Source of the DNA: Aquibaculum sediminis | Lineage (GTDB): Bacteria; Pseudomonadota; Alphaproteobacteria; Kiloniellales; DSM-21159 | Assembly: GCF_040712085.1 (NCBI RefSeq) | Contig: NZ_JBFCVK010000005.1 | Location: forward strand, 186,001 to 250,000 | Length of the DNA: 64,000 bases | Direction of reading: 5' to 3' | Part shown: positions 41,006 through 50,910 of the stretch, piece after piece | Layout of the letters: each line of letters starts with the position of its first letter | Numbering within the stretch: position 1 is the first letter of the stretch | The notes under the pieces: model-generated | Told to the model about the DNA's origin: nothing | Databases searched by the model: none | The model's input: only the letters and a program-made list of their open reading frames with translations | Program-made: the position numbers and the translations under genes

Positions 41006-41532
41006 CGCCGGAACGCCAGCCAATTCGACTGGCCGAACTTGAGAACGAGCGCCTGCGCCATCTCTTTCATTACTGGCGGGAGCGCTGTCCGCCCGACGGG
41101 CGCCCCATGCCGCGTGCCGCCCTTGATCCGATTCCCCTGGGTCCGCTGCTGCCCTACATCATGCTGATCGAGGTCGTCTCTGTAGGCGAGGCTGGCAGCT
41201 TTCCTGAGCTGCGCTTCCGTCTGGTCGGCGACGAGATCGAGGGACGTTACGGCCGCTCGCTCAAAGGCACGGTGCTCAGCGAGACCTTCCCGCTGGTCCA
41301 GCGCAGCGACACCTCGCACCAGTGGAGCGAGATCCTGTCCGACTGGACACCCAAGTACCGCCGCGGTCCCATGGGATTTCCCAACGGCCGGCGCTTCGAG
41401 GCCGAACGTCTCCTCCTCCCCTTGTCTCAGGACGAAGCGCCCGTCGCCTTCCTGCTCGGCGCCATCTTCTATCAGCCCTTGGCCACAGATGAGGTTGAAC
41501 CACAGACCGTGGCCGGCGATCTGGAGGGATGA
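41002..41532 (+). CDS. PAS_5-type sensor-domain protein
   Basis: 176 aa. Pattern LFHYWRERCPPDGRPMPRAALDPIPLGPLLPYIMLIEV followed by LRFRLVGDEIEGRYGRSLKGTVLSE matches the alphaproteobacterial stand-alone PAS family (PAS_5). No output domain or membrane segment. Ligand and partner unknown. Coupled to the thioesterase gene, which hints at lipid or acyl sensing only by proximity. Confidence 0.85.
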   Translation: MTPERQPIRLAELENERLRHLFHYWRERCPPDGRPMPRAALDPIPLGPLLPYIMLIEVVSVGEAGSFPELRFRLVGDEIEGRYGRSLKGTVLSETFPLVQRSDTSHQWSEILSDWTPKYRRGPMGFPNGRRFEAERLLLPLSQDEAPVAFLLGAIFYQPLATDEVEPQTVAGDLEG

Positions 41533-41603
41533 TACCAGGACTCCACCAATAGGCGCTGCGGAGACTGGTCCGCCGCGCTGTGCGCCAGAGAGGACGACTG
41601 CCG

Positions 41604-42773
41604 ATGCGTATCCTCGCGATCGAGGAGGCCACCGCCTCCATCGCCTCGGACATCCGTAACGCCTACATCGACTTCAGCCGCATGGATGTCTCGGTGGTGA
41701 AGATCACCACCGACGTGCAGCGCGACGGCCAGCCCGTCGTGGGCTATGGCTTCAACAGCAACGGCCGCTATGCCCAGGCGGGCATCCTGCGTGAGCGCAT
41801 TCTTCCCCGCCTGCGGGATGCCTCGCCCGAGAGTCTGCTCGATTGCGAGCGGGACAACCTCTGCCCCTTCCGGGCCTGGGACGTGATGCTGCGCAACGAG
41901 AAGCCCGGTGGGCATGGGGAGCGCTCCGTGGCTGTGGGCGTGGTCGACATGGCGCTCTGGGATGTCGTCGCCAAAGTCGAGGAGAAGCCGCTGCATCAGC
42001 TCCTGGCCGAGCGCTACGGCAACGGCACGGCGGCAAACTCCGCCTTCGTCTATGCCGCCGGCGGCTACTACTACCCGGAAAAGGGCTTGCCGGGGCTGCA
42101 GGAGGAGATGCGCGGCTACCTGGATCTCGGCTACGACACGGTGAAAATGAAGATCGGCGGTGCGACACTGCAGGAAGACTGCGAGCGGATCGAGGCGGTG
42201 CTGGACCTGCTGGGCGGCGACGGCCACCGCCTGGCGGTCGATGCCAATGGCCGCTTCGACCTGGAAACCGCCATCGCCTACGCCAAGGCCCTCTCTCCCT
42301 ATGGTCTGCGCTGGTATGAAGAGCCGGGCGATCCGCTGGATTTCGCGCTGCAGGCCACGCTGGCCGCGTTCTACGACGGCCCCATGGCCACCGGAGAAAA
42401 CCTCTTCTCGCACCAGGATGCCCGCAACCTGCTGCGCTACGCCGGGCTGCGCCCGGATCGCGATGTGCTGCAGTTCGACCCGGCGCTCTCCTATGGCCTG
42501 GTCGAGTATCTGCGCACGCTCGACGCCATGCGCCGCACCGGCTGGTCACCGGCCCGCTGCATTCCCCACGGCGGCCACCAGTTCGCGCTCTGCATCGCCG
42601 CGGGGCTGGGTCTGGGCGGCAATGAGTCCTACCCCGGCATCTTCGCGCCCTTCGGCGGCTTTGCCGACGAAATCCCCATCGAAAACGGCAGGGTCCGCCT
42701 GCCCGACACGCCGGGTATTGGCTTCGAGACCAAGGCGGCGCTGATGGCGCTGTTCGACGAACTCTTCGGGTAA
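41604..42773 (+). CDS. tarD: D-tartrate dehydratase (enolase superfamily)
   Basis: 389 aa from ATG 41604 (AGAGGACG upstream). Converts D-tartrate to oxaloacetate and water. The substrate-binding N-terminus SDIRNAYIDFSRMDVS and GYGFNSNGRYAQ are characteristic. Catalytic set: K-M-K183 motif, metal ligands Asp213 (DANGRF), Glu239 (YEE) and Glu265 (GENLFSH), and His322 (PHGGH). These coincide in spacing with the characterised Bradyrhizobium enzyme as I recall it. All key residues intact. No tartrate transporter adjacent. Confidence 0.93.
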   Translation: MRILAIEEATASIASDIRNAYIDFSRMDVSVVKITTDVQRDGQPVVGYGFNSNGRYAQAGILRERILPRLRDASPESLLDCERDNLCPFRAWDVMLRNEKPGGHGERSVAVGVVDMALWDVVAKVEEKPLHQLLAERYGNGTAANSAFVYAAGGYYYPEKGLPGLQEEMRGYLDLGYDTVKMKIGGATLQEDCERIEAVLDLLGGDGHRLAVDANGRFDLETAIAYAKALSPYGLRWYEEPGDPLDFALQATLAAFYDGPMATGENLFSHQDARNLLRYAGLRPDRDVLQFDPALSYGLVEYLRTLDAMRRTGWSPARCIPHGGHQFALCIAAGLGLGGNESYPGIFAPFGGFADEIPIENGRVRLPDTPGIGFETKAALMALFDELFG

Positions 42774-42781
42774 GGCAGCCC

Positions 42782-45475
42782 CTACCACCAGCGGCGCAGT
42801 GCGGCCTTCTCGATCTCGACGACGAGGAAAAGCAGCAGGGCGCAGCCGACGATCAGGCCCCATTCCTGCCCACCCAGCGGGGCCGTGCCAAAGAGTAGGT
42901 GCATCGGAGGGGCGTAGGTGAAGAGTCCCTGCAGCACCACCACCAGCCCGATGGCGATCAAGGCGGGGCGACTGCCAGCGAGAGACTCCCAGGAAAGGCA
43001 GGACGCCCGCAGATGGCGAGTGTTGATGAGATAGGCAATCTCGCCGACCACCACGGCATTGACCGCCGCGGTGCGTGCAACCTCCAACGATGCGCCCTGC
43101 TGGGTCAGCCAGAGGAAGAGCCCCAGTGCCGCGCCGAGCAGCAGCACCGAAACCAGCACCAGACGCCAGAGCAGGAACCCGGACAACAGCGGTTCACGCG
43201 GTGGCCGCGGCGGGCGGTCCATGATGTCCGGCTCGGGCTGCTCGAAGGCCAGCGCCAGGGCCAGGGTGACGGCGGTGACCATGTTCACCCAAAGGATCTG
43301 CACCGGCGTGATCGGCAGGGCCAGGCCCAGAAGAATGGCGGAGATGATGACGAAGGCCTGGCCGCCATTGGTCGGCAGGATGAAGAGGATGGCTTTCTTC
43401 AGGTTGTCGTAAACCCGGCGCCCCTCCTCCACCGCCTGAGCGATGGAGGCGAAGTTGTCGTCGGCCAGAACCATCTCGCTGGCTTCCTTGGCCGCTTCCG
43501 TGCCCTTTTGCCCCATAGCCACGCCCACATCGGCCGTCTTGAGTGCCGGCGCGTCGTTGACGCCGTCACCGGTCATGGCCACGACCTCGCCGCGGCGTTG
43601 CAAGGCCTCCACCAGTCGCAGTTTCTGCTCCGGCGTGGTGCGAGCGAACACCTCGACCTCGCCCACTGCCTCTTCCAGCGCGGACTGGTCCATGGTGGCC
43701 AGGTCCTGGCCGGTCAGCACCTTGCCGTTCTGACCCAGCCCCAGCTTGCGCGCGATGGCCAGCGCGGTAGCGCCGTGATCTCCGGTGATCATGCGCACGG
43801 CGATCCCGGCCCGGCGACAGCGGGCGACGGCAGCGATCGCCTCGTCGCGCGGCAGATCTATGATGCCGAAGATGCCGAGCAGGGTCAGGCCGCCCTCCAC
43901 ATCATCGAAGGTCAAAGCCAGCTTGTCCTGCGCCGCATCGGCTTCGGCGATGGCCAGGACGCGCATGCCCTGGTCGGCCAGGGATTCGATCCGGGCCAGC
44001 CAGGCCTCCCGATCGATGGGCCGCCGTCCCGCCTCAGCCAGTTCCCGGTCGCAGCGCTCCAGCACGATCTCCGGGGCGCCCTTCACATAGATCATGCGCT
44101 GCCCACGGTGGTCGTGGTGCAGGCTTGCCATGAACTTGTGCTCGGACTCGAAGGGGATAACATCGCTGCGCGGGCAGGCTTTCTGCTCATAGCCCAGATC
44201 CCTGCCCGACTTTGCCGCCAGCGCCAGCAGGGCTCCGTCCGTTGGATTGCCGTGCAGGATCCAGCCTTCCGCGGTCTCGCGCAGCTCGGCGTCGTTGCAG
44301 CGCAGTCCGCCCAGCAGCGCCGCCTCCACGGCAGGAAGGTTTTTCGGATCGCAGCGGCTGCCATCGCAGGAGAAGGTGCCCTCGGGTCCATAGCCCGTGC
44401 CGGTCACCTCCAGGTCGTACTCCGCGGTGATCAGGCGCTGAACAGACAGTTCGTTGCGCGTCAGCGTGCCGGTCTTGTCGGAGCAGATCACCGTGACCGA
44501 GCCCAGGGTCTCCACCGCCGGCAGCCGCCGAATGATGGCATTGCGCCCGGCCATGCGAGTGACCCCGATCGCCAGCGTGATGGTCAGGATCGCCGGCAGA
44601 CCTTCCGGAATGGCTGCCACTGCCAGACCGACCGCAGCCAGGAACATTTCGCTGGAACTGTAATCGCGCAACAGTATGCCGAAGGCGAAGGTGATTGCGG
44701 CAAGCAGCAGAATAGCCAGACTCAGCCAGCGGCCGAACTGCGCCACCTTATGCAGCAGCGGTGTGGTCATGGGCGCGACATCCGCCATCATGCCGCTGAT
44801 GCGACCGATTTCCGTACGCGGGCCCGTCGCCACCACAACGCCGGCCGCCTTGCCCTGGGTCACAAGCGTGCCGGCATAAGCCATGGAGCGACGATCGCCC
44901 AGCAGAGCATCGATCTCGACCGGCTCGCTGTCCTTCTCGCTCGGCAGCGATTCGCCGGTCAATGCTGCCTCCTGCACCTGGAGACTGCGCGTCTGGTGCA
45001 GTCGCAGGTCGGCCGGGACCTTATCGCCCGATTTCAGCAGCACCAGATCGCCGGGCACCAGTGCACCGGCGTCGATTGTCCTGCGCTGGCCCTCCCGCAC
45101 GACAGTGGCTTCCGGCGAGAGCATGTCGCGGATGGCTTCCAGGGCACGCTCCGCCTTGCCTTCCTGGAAGAAGCCGACGAAGGCGTTGATGATCACCACG
45201 CCGAAAATGACGCCGCTGTCGATCCAATGGCCGAGAAGCGCCGTGACCAAGGCTGCCACGACCAGAACCTGAATCAGGACATTCTCGAACTGCGCCAGAA
45301 AGCGCCGCAGCGGGCCACGTCCCTTGGGCGGCTGCAGACGGTTGGGTCCATGCTCCGCCAGCCGGCGCTCGACCTCCGCTTCCTCCAGTCCTCTTTCGGA
45401 GGTCGCGAGCTCCTCGAAGATTCCGCCAACCGGCCGGTGATGCCAGGACGGGGGAGTGTCGCTCGCGTCGGGCAT
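42782..45475 (-). CDS. P-type cation ATPase (P2 type)
   Basis: 897 aa. Membrane pump with about ten transmembrane helices. TGES 173-176 (actuator), PEGLP 290-294 in M4 (ion site), phosphorylated Asp333 in DKTGTLT, MTGDGVNDAPALKTADVGVAMG (hinge). No N-terminal metal-binding cysteines. The architecture fits Ca2+/Mg2+/Na+-type P2 ATPases; ion not decided. The N-terminal LATSERGLEEAEVERRLAEHGPNRL is the usual cation-ATPase_N domain. Confidence 0.92.
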   Translation of the reverse strand: MPDASDTPPSWHHRPVGGIFEELATSERGLEEAEVERRLAEHGPNRLQPPKGRGPLRRFLAQFENVLIQVLVVAALVTALLGHWIDSGVIFGVVIINAFVGFFQEGKAERALEAIRDMLSPEATVVREGQRRTIDAGALVPGDLVLLKSGDKVPADLRLHQTRSLQVQEAALTGESLPSEKDSEPVEIDALLGDRRSMAYAGTLVTQGKAAGVVVATGPRTEIGRISGMMADVAPMTTPLLHKVAQFGRWLSLAILLLAAITFAFGILLRDYSSSEMFLAAVGLAVAAIPEGLPAILTITLAIGVTRMAGRNAIIRRLPAVETLGSVTVICSDKTGTLTRNELSVQRLITAEYDLEVTGTGYGPEGTFSCDGSRCDPKNLPAVEAALLGGLRCNDAELRETAEGWILHGNPTDGALLALAAKSGRDLGYEQKACPRSDVIPFESEHKFMASLHHDHRGQRMIYVKGAPEIVLERCDRELAEAGRRPIDREAWLARIESLADQGMRVLAIAEADAAQDKLALTFDDVEGGLTLLGIFGIIDLPRDEAIAAVARCRRAGIAVRMITGDHGATALAIARKLGLGQNGKVLTGQDLATMDQSALEEAVGEVEVFARTTPEQKLRLVEALQRRGEVVAMTGDGVNDAPALKTADVGVAMGQKGTEAAKEASEMVLADDNFASIAQAVEEGRRVYDNLKKAILFILPTNGGQAFVIISAILLGLALPITPVQILWVNMVTAVTLALALAFEQPEPDIMDRPPRPPREPLLSGFLLWRLVLVSVLLLGAALGLFLWLTQQGASLEVARTAAVNAVVVGEIAYLINTRHLRASCLSWESLAGSRPALIAIGLVVVLQGLFTYAPPMHLLFGTAPLGGQEWGLIVGCALLLFLVVEIEKAALRRWW

Positions 45476-45622
45476 GGAGAGCTTTCCGGATGAAGGGATG
45501 AATCCCGCCTTGATATGGGAGTCGGGCGGCGGAGAGACATGACATGAATCAAGCTCCCGGCCGAATTGCCCTACCCAGTATAAAGCAGGTTGAGTCTGGT
45601 TGGCCTCTCCTGGCGCTCCCGC

Positions 45623-48586
45623 CTAAGTTTCGGGCCGCAAAGCCTGCTGCAGCACACGTGCGACATGCAGCGCCTCGCGTTGGCTGCCGTCAGCGATCTG
45701 GTGGCGGCAGGAGGTGCCGTCGGCCACGATCAGGGTGTCCGCGGAGGCGGCGCGCACCGCCGGCAGGAGGTCGGCCTCGCCCATGGCGCGGGAAACCTCC
45801 AGGGTTTCCGCCTGATAGCCGAAGGCACCGGCCATGCCGCAGCAGGAGGTCTCCACCGTTTCCACCGAAAGGCCCGGGATCAGTTTCAGCACCCGTTCCA
45901 CCGGCTTGAAGGCGGCGAAGGCCTTCTGGTGGCAATGCCCATGCAGCAGGGCACGGGTCTGCGGCAGCGCCTGCAGCGGGACGTCCAACCAGCCTTCGTC
46001 CAGTCCCAGGGCCAGGAACTCCTCGAAAAGCAGCGCCTTGCGCGAAAGGCGGTCGGTTTCCGCCCCCGGCTGCAGGGCCATGGCCTCGTCGCGGAAGGTG
46101 AGCAGGCAGGAAGGCTCGAGGCCGATCACCGGCAGATCGCGCTCCAGGAAGGGACGCAGCGCCGCCAGGGAGCGGCTCTGCTCGGCCCTTGCCTCATCCA
46201 CCAAGCCGGCTGCGAGATAGGTGCGCCCGCAGCAGAGCGGACGTTCGCCGTCCGGTGCCTTGGCCAGATGCACCCGGCAGCCCGCAGCCACCAGCACGGC
46301 GCAGGCCGCCTCCAGGTTCTCCGGTTCGAACCAGCGATTGAAGCTGTCCGCGAGCAGCACGACCTCGCGCCCGCCTTCCGGTCCCAGCATGCTTTCGCGC
46401 GGCAGGAAGGGGCGAGAAGACCAGCGTGGCAGCGGCCGCTCCGCCGCAAGGCCCAGCAAACTCTCACTGAGCCGCGCCGCTCCCGGCAGATTGTCGCGCA
46501 GATTGGCTAGCCAGGGCGCGCGCGCCAGCCAGGGCGCATAGCGTGGCAGATGGGCGATCAGGCGCTCGCGCAGCGGCACACCCTTGGCCTTGGCGCGCTG
46601 ATGCTGCACCTCGATCTTCATGCGCGCCATGTCGACGCCCGTGGGGCACTCGCGCTTGCAGCCCTTGCAGGAGACGCAAAGCTTCAAGGTCTCCGTCATC
46701 TCATCCGAGGTCAGGGCATCCGGCCCCAATTGGCCGGAGAGCGCCAGGCGCAGGCTGTTCGCCCGGCCGCGCACCAGGTGCTGCTCGTCGCGGGTCACGC
46801 GGTAGGAGGGGCACATCACCCCAGCATCGAACTTGCGGCAGGCGCCATTGTTGTTGCACATCTCCACCGCGCCGGCGAAGCCGCCCCAGGCGGTCCAGTC
46901 CAGCGCGGTGTCGAGCGGTGACACGCCGTAATCCGGCGGGTAGCGCATCAGGCTGCGGTCATCCATGGCCGGCGGTGCGACGATCTTGCCCGGGTTCAGC
47001 CGCCCCTCGGGATCCAGGCGCTGCTTCACATCGCCGAAAGCGTTCACGAGACGCTCGCCGAACATCTGCCGATGCGCTTCGGAGCGCACCAGGCCGTCGC
47101 CGTGCTCGCCCGAATGGCTGCCCTCATAGGCCCGCACCAGTTCGAAGGCCTCCTCGGCGATGGCGCGCATGGTGCTGGCGCCCACCGGATCCTTCATGTT
47201 CAGCACGGGACGCACATGCAGGCAGCCGACCGAGGCATGGGCATACCAGGTGCCGGTGGTGCCGTGACGCTCGAAGACCTCGGTCAGGCGCCGCGTGTAC
47301 TCGGCCAGGTCCTCCAGGCGCACAGCACAGTCCTCGACGAAGGAGACGGGTTTGCCGTCGCCCTTCATCGACATCATGATATTGAGGCCCTGCTTTCGGA
47401 CCTCCCAGATGGCGGACTGGAAGGCCGGGTCCACCGCCTGCACCACGGCGCCGGGATGGCCCAGGTCGCCCATCAGTTCCACCAGCCTGTCCAGCCGGCG
47501 CAGGTTCTCCGCCTGGTCTTCCTCCGCGAACTCCACAAGCAGCAGGGCATCGGGATCGCCCTGCACGAACTGATCCACGACCTCCCGAAAGGCCGGAATG
47601 TCGCGCGACAGACCGAGCATGGTGCGGTCGACCAGTTCCACTGCCGTCGGCCCGAGCTCAACGATGTGCTGCGGCGCCTGCATGGCCTGGTAGAAGGTGG
47701 GGAAGTGGCAGACGCCGAGCACCTTGTTGCGCGGCAGGGGCGCAAGCCGCAGTTCGATCTGCTTGAAGTAGGCCAGCGTCCCCTCGGATCCGACCAGCAG
47801 GTGCGCCAGGTTGGGCGGGTCGCCGGGCCGCCGCGCGATCTCGCCGGACAGCGCTTCTCCGGCCGGCAGGAGTGCGTCCAGGTTGTAGCCGCCCACCCGA
47901 CGCATCAGGCGGGGAAAGCGCGTGGCGATCTCCTCGCGCTCACGCGTGGCGATCCCAAGCAGGTCGTCGATCAGGGCCTGCTGCGCGGAGGGGTGATTGC
48001 TGCGCGGCGCACCAGCTTCCAGCACGCCGCAGTCGAGCGTGCTGCCATCGGCCAGCACCGCGGCGATGCCCTCCACATTGTCGCGCATGGTGCCGTAGCG
48101 CAGCGAGCGTGAGCCGCAGGAGTTGTTGCCGGTCATGCCGCCAATGGTGGCGCGACTCGCGGTGGAGACATCGACGGGAAACCAGAGACCGTGCGGTTTG
48201 AGCTGGCGGTTCAGGTGGTCCAGGACGAGTCCCGGCTGCACCGTCGCGCGCCGCGCCTCGGGATCCAGAGAGACGAGCCCGCGCAGGTGCTTGGAGAGGT
48301 CGAGCACCAGCGCGTCACCCACCGTCTGGCCGCACTGGGAGGTGCCGCCACCGCGGGGCAACACCGGCACGCCCTCCTCGCGGGCGATGGTGAGCGCCTT
48401 CTCGACATCGTCTTCGCTCCGCGGCACCACCACGCCCAGCGGCTGGATCTGGTAGATCGAGGCATCGGTGGCATAGCGCCCCCGACTGAAGCCATCGAAG
48501 AGTACCTCCCCTTCCAGCTCCGCCGACAGGCGGCGTGCCAGGGCGGAATCGCTCGCATCGGCCCCGGCGGACTGGTCGAGTGGCAT
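45623..48586 (-). CDS. FAD-binding and 4Fe-4S dehydrogenase (YdiJ/D-2-hydroxyacid type)
   Basis: 987 aa from ATG 48586 (AAGGAGAG upstream). N-terminal PCMH FAD domain (VPRSEDDVEKALTIAREEG, PRGGGTSQCGQTVG, GGMTGNNSCGSRSLRYGTMRDN) and FAD-oxidase C domain. Then a ferredoxin-like part with CNNNGACRK/MCPSYR and CVSCKGCKRECPTGVD, and a CCG domain (CHQKAF, SCCGMAGAFGY). It is a fusion of GlcD-like and GlpC-like modules. Probably oxidises a D-2-hydroxyacid (D-lactate or D-2-hydroxyglutarate) and passes electrons to the quinone pool. Confidence 0.9.
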   Translation of the reverse strand: MPLDQSAGADASDSALARRLSAELEGEVLFDGFSRGRYATDASIYQIQPLGVVVPRSEDDVEKALTIAREEGVPVLPRGGGTSQCGQTVGDALVLDLSKHLRGLVSLDPEARRATVQPGLVLDHLNRQLKPHGLWFPVDVSTASRATIGGMTGNNSCGSRSLRYGTMRDNVEGIAAVLADGSTLDCGVLEAGAPRSNHPSAQQALIDDLLGIATREREEIATRFPRLMRRVGGYNLDALLPAGEALSGEIARRPGDPPNLAHLLVGSEGTLAYFKQIELRLAPLPRNKVLGVCHFPTFYQAMQAPQHIVELGPTAVELVDRTMLGLSRDIPAFREVVDQFVQGDPDALLLVEFAEEDQAENLRRLDRLVELMGDLGHPGAVVQAVDPAFQSAIWEVRKQGLNIMMSMKGDGKPVSFVEDCAVRLEDLAEYTRRLTEVFERHGTTGTWYAHASVGCLHVRPVLNMKDPVGASTMRAIAEEAFELVRAYEGSHSGEHGDGLVRSEAHRQMFGERLVNAFGDVKQRLDPEGRLNPGKIVAPPAMDDRSLMRYPPDYGVSPLDTALDWTAWGGFAGAVEMCNNNGACRKFDAGVMCPSYRVTRDEQHLVRGRANSLRLALSGQLGPDALTSDEMTETLKLCVSCKGCKRECPTGVDMARMKIEVQHQRAKAKGVPLRERLIAHLPRYAPWLARAPWLANLRDNLPGAARLSESLLGLAAERPLPRWSSRPFLPRESMLGPEGGREVVLLADSFNRWFEPENLEAACAVLVAAGCRVHLAKAPDGERPLCCGRTYLAAGLVDEARAEQSRSLAALRPFLERDLPVIGLEPSCLLTFRDEAMALQPGAETDRLSRKALLFEEFLALGLDEGWLDVPLQALPQTRALLHGHCHQKAFAAFKPVERVLKLIPGLSVETVETSCCGMAGAFGYQAETLEVSRAMGEADLLPAVRAASADTLIVADGTSCRHQIADGSQREALHVARVLQQALRPET

Positions 48587-48652
48587 GGCTCTCTCCTTCG
48601 GCGCGTTCGCGCCAACTGTTCCTTCAAGTCTTAGGCAAGTCTCAGGCAAGTC

Positions 48653-49246
48653 TCAGGCGTGCGCCTGCTGGGACCGGCGCCGGGCCTGCTGCCGCTCGAT
48701 CTCCTGTCTCAGCTTGAGCTTGAGCCCGACAACCTCATACATGCCGAGATCGGTGATTTCCGCAATGTCGCGCAACGGCAGGCCCGTTTCCAGCAGCAGC
48801 ACGCGGGCAAAGTCGCCCCGCGGCATGGATCGGTCACTGCGTGGCTGATTGTGCCGCCCGCGCTTGGAATCGGCGCGGCGCTGGGCTTCCTCCTCGCGCT
48901 GGCGGCGAGCCACCTCCTCGCGATGGCGCTGGCGCGCCCTGCTGGCCGCGGCTTCCCAGGCATAACCGGCCCAGGCGGCCCGACGCATGGAGGGGCTCAT
49001 AGTCTCGGTCCAGCCCGGTCCCATCTCCTCGCCAGCGCTGCGGCTCTGCCCGGCCGCTTCGCGCTCCTGTTCCTCCTGGCGCCCACAGGCGCGCGCCGCC
49101 TCCTCCAGGTCCATGCCCGCAGAATCGGCCATGCGCTCGGCCGCGGCCAAGGCCGCCTCGCGTTCGCCCGCGAAGGGGCTCTCCGCGGCAAGCGTGAGGA
49201 GCTTGCGGAAGCGCTGCTGTTGGGAGCTGCTCAAGGACTGTGTCAT
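48653..49246 (-). CDS. DUF2786-like protein with C-terminal helix-turn-helix
   Basis: 197 aa. N-terminal RFRKLLTLAAESPFAGEREAALAAAERMADSAGMDLEEAAR resembles DUF2786. The middle is a long charged coiled coil rich in Arg, Glu and Gln. The C-terminal FARVLLLETGLPLRDIAEITDLGMYEVVGLKLKLRQEI looks like a HTH. Putative DNA-binding or structural protein; not further identifiable. Upstream of the FAD/Fe-S gene in the same direction, 66 nt away. Confidence 0.65.
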   Translation of the reverse strand: MTQSLSSSQQQRFRKLLTLAAESPFAGEREAALAAAERMADSAGMDLEEAARACGRQEEQEREAAGQSRSAGEEMGPGWTETMSPSMRRAAWAGYAWEAAASRARQRHREEVARRQREEEAQRRADSKRGRHNQPRSDRSMPRGDFARVLLLETGLPLRDIAEITDLGMYEVVGLKLKLRQEIERQQARRRSQQAHA

Positions 49247-49313
49247 AACAAACGATCACTATAACGTCAGACGCCCCGGGCGCGGCGAAAATTCAACGAG
49301 GAGCCCGTGCTGC

Positions 49314-50036
49314 ATGCGCCTGTTTGAAGAACTGGATCATCGGGAAACCCCGATCGGCCCCTTGAGCCTCCGCCGCCGGCAGGAGCTTTCTCTGAAGGTC
49401 GAAGTCTTCGAGATCAAGCTCGGCGACGAGTTTCTCATGTCGAGCCTCTTCACCGCTTCCGAGATTGCCCTGGCGCACCTGGGTCTCGATACCCTTTCCG
49501 AGCAGCAGGATGCCGCGGTCCTCGTCGGTGGTCTGGGGCTGGGCTACACGGCGCAGGCAGCGCTCGAACATCCCATCGGGTCCCTCCTGGTCGTCGACCT
49601 GTTGGAGCCGGTGATCGACTGGCATCGCCAGGGCCTGCTGCCCATCGGGCGCGCTCTGGCCGAGGATAAGCGATGTCGGCTCCTGGCCGGCGACTTCTTT
49701 GCCCTGGCACGCTGTGAGGCCGGTTTCGATCCCGACCAGCCCGGCCGCCGCTTCGATGCCATCCTCCTCGACATCGACCACTCGCCGGACGCCCTGCTGG
49801 ACGACCGCAGCACAGCGTTTTATCGACCGGAAGGCCTGCAGGCTCTGGCCCGCCACCTGGCGCCGGGTGGTGTGTTCGGCCTCTGGTCGAACGAGCCTCC
49901 GGATCCCGCCTTCTCACGGCGCATGGAGGCTGCCTTTGCACAGGCCTGGGCGGTACCGGTGGAGTTCCACAATCCCTTGCAGAATCGCACCGTCGTCCAG
50001 GCGGTTTACCTCGGGCGCAAAGCTGAAAGGTCGTAG
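49314..50036 (+). CDS. Spermidine-synthase-like methyltransferase-fold protein
   Basis: 240 aa from ATG 49314 (GAGGAG 11 nt upstream); the longer frame from 48987 is antisense to another gene. Rossmann core: AAVLVGGLGLGYTAQAALEH (glycine loop), VVDLLEPVIDWHRQG, FDAILLDIDHSPDALL, then LARHLAPGGVFGLWSNEPPDPAF. Close to spermidine-synthase-like proteins that lack the full polyamine-binding set, so polyamine synthesis is not assured. Cytosolic. Confidence 0.8.
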   Translation: MRLFEELDHRETPIGPLSLRRRQELSLKVEVFEIKLGDEFLMSSLFTASEIALAHLGLDTLSEQQDAAVLVGGLGLGYTAQAALEHPIGSLLVVDLLEPVIDWHRQGLLPIGRALAEDKRCRLLAGDFFALARCEAGFDPDQPGRRFDAILLDIDHSPDALLDDRSTAFYRPEGLQALARHLAPGGVFGLWSNEPPDPAFSRRMEAAFAQAWAVPVEFHNPLQNRTVVQAVYLGRKAERS

Positions 50037-50067
50037 GGCTCGCCGCGCTTGGCCGCGGACTGAACCT

Positions 50068-50778
50068 TCAGTCAGCCGGCTCGACGGCACGGTCGAGCAC
50101 TGCCAGGCCATGAGCCCGGTAACTGCGCTGGCCCTCCCGCAACGCCGCCACGAGGGTGTCGCGCACGATGCGGGTGTGAGCGATCACTGCGGCCGCCGCC
50201 TCTTCGGCCTGGCCCTGGGAGATAAACTGCAGGATCTCGCGGTGCTCGCGCAGGGAGTCCGCCCGCCCCTGCTCGGACTTGGCCATCATCCAGCGCGCAC
50301 GCGCGATACGGGTGACCGTGTCCTGCACCGCCCGCGCCAGAAAGCGATTGCCACTGAGGCGCGCGAAGCTGACATGCACCTCGGTTCCAACGTCGAACCA
50401 GGTTTCCGGCGATTCATCTCCCTCGAGCCGATCGAGCATGCGCGCCACCTCGGCCAAGTCCTTCGCCTTGGCACGGCGACAGGCCAGGCGCACCGCTTCC
50501 GCTTCGATCACCTCGCGGTACTCGAAGACTTCAAGCAACTCGGCCAGATCGATGGGGGCGACGCGCAGGCTGCGGCCTGCGCGGCTGACCAGCCCTTCCA
50601 CTTCGAGGCGCAGCAAGGCCTCGCGGATCGGCGTGCGCGAACTTCCAAGCCTCGCCTCCAGCGCCCGTTCGGAAATGCGCTCCCCGGGCAGCAGATGCAG
50701 GCTCAGGATATCCGCACGCAAACGCTCGTAAACGCCAACGCCGCCATTTCCCGCCTGACGTGATTCCACTGCCTCCAC
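50068..50778 (-). CDS. GntR/FadR-family (FCD) transcriptional regulator
   Basis: 236 aa. Winged helix at ~15-75: VYERLRADILSLHLLPGERISERALEARLGSSRTPIREALLRLEVEGLV. FCD ligand domain: EYREVIEAEAVRLACRRA, HVSFARLSGN (metal-binding His region) and SLREHREILQFISQG with His residues at the usual positions. These regulators usually bind organic acids. Divergent from the HMG-CoA-lyase/CoA-transferase/TRAP genes, so it is likely their repressor. Confidence 0.9.
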   Translation of the reverse strand: MEAVESRQAGNGGVGVYERLRADILSLHLLPGERISERALEARLGSSRTPIREALLRLEVEGLVSRAGRSLRVAPIDLAELLEVFEYREVIEAEAVRLACRRAKAKDLAEVARMLDRLEGDESPETWFDVGTEVHVSFARLSGNRFLARAVQDTVTRIARARWMMAKSEQGRADSLREHREILQFISQGQAEEAAAAVIAHTRIVRDTLVAALREGQRSYRAHGLAVLDRAVEPAD

Positions 50779-50821
50779 GCTTGCACCCCTTTTCCTGCTC
50801 CGCTTGACCGGCTAGGATAAC

Positions 50822-50843
50822 GGTATACCAGTTTGGTACGCCA
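50822..50843. promoter_or_regulatory. Candidate GntR operator
   Basis: GGTATACC (50822-50829, perfect palindrome) followed by TGGTACGCCA (50834-50843, near-palindrome) in the divergent gap. They resemble the TGGTxxxACCA-type sites bound by FCD regulators. Distance to the lyase start (50911) fits repression of both directions. Confidence 0.55.
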
Positions 50844-50910
50844 GAAAACGGGAAAGCGTCCGAACCGACAGCGGTCCCGCCGAGAGACACCCTTGAGGAG
50901 CAAGCGCGTT

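Noticed and set aside
42899..45493. 864-aa open frame opposite the P-type ATPase
   Set aside because: Gln/His/Arg-rich composition typical of antisense translation of a real gene; the minus strand has all P-type ATPase motifs.
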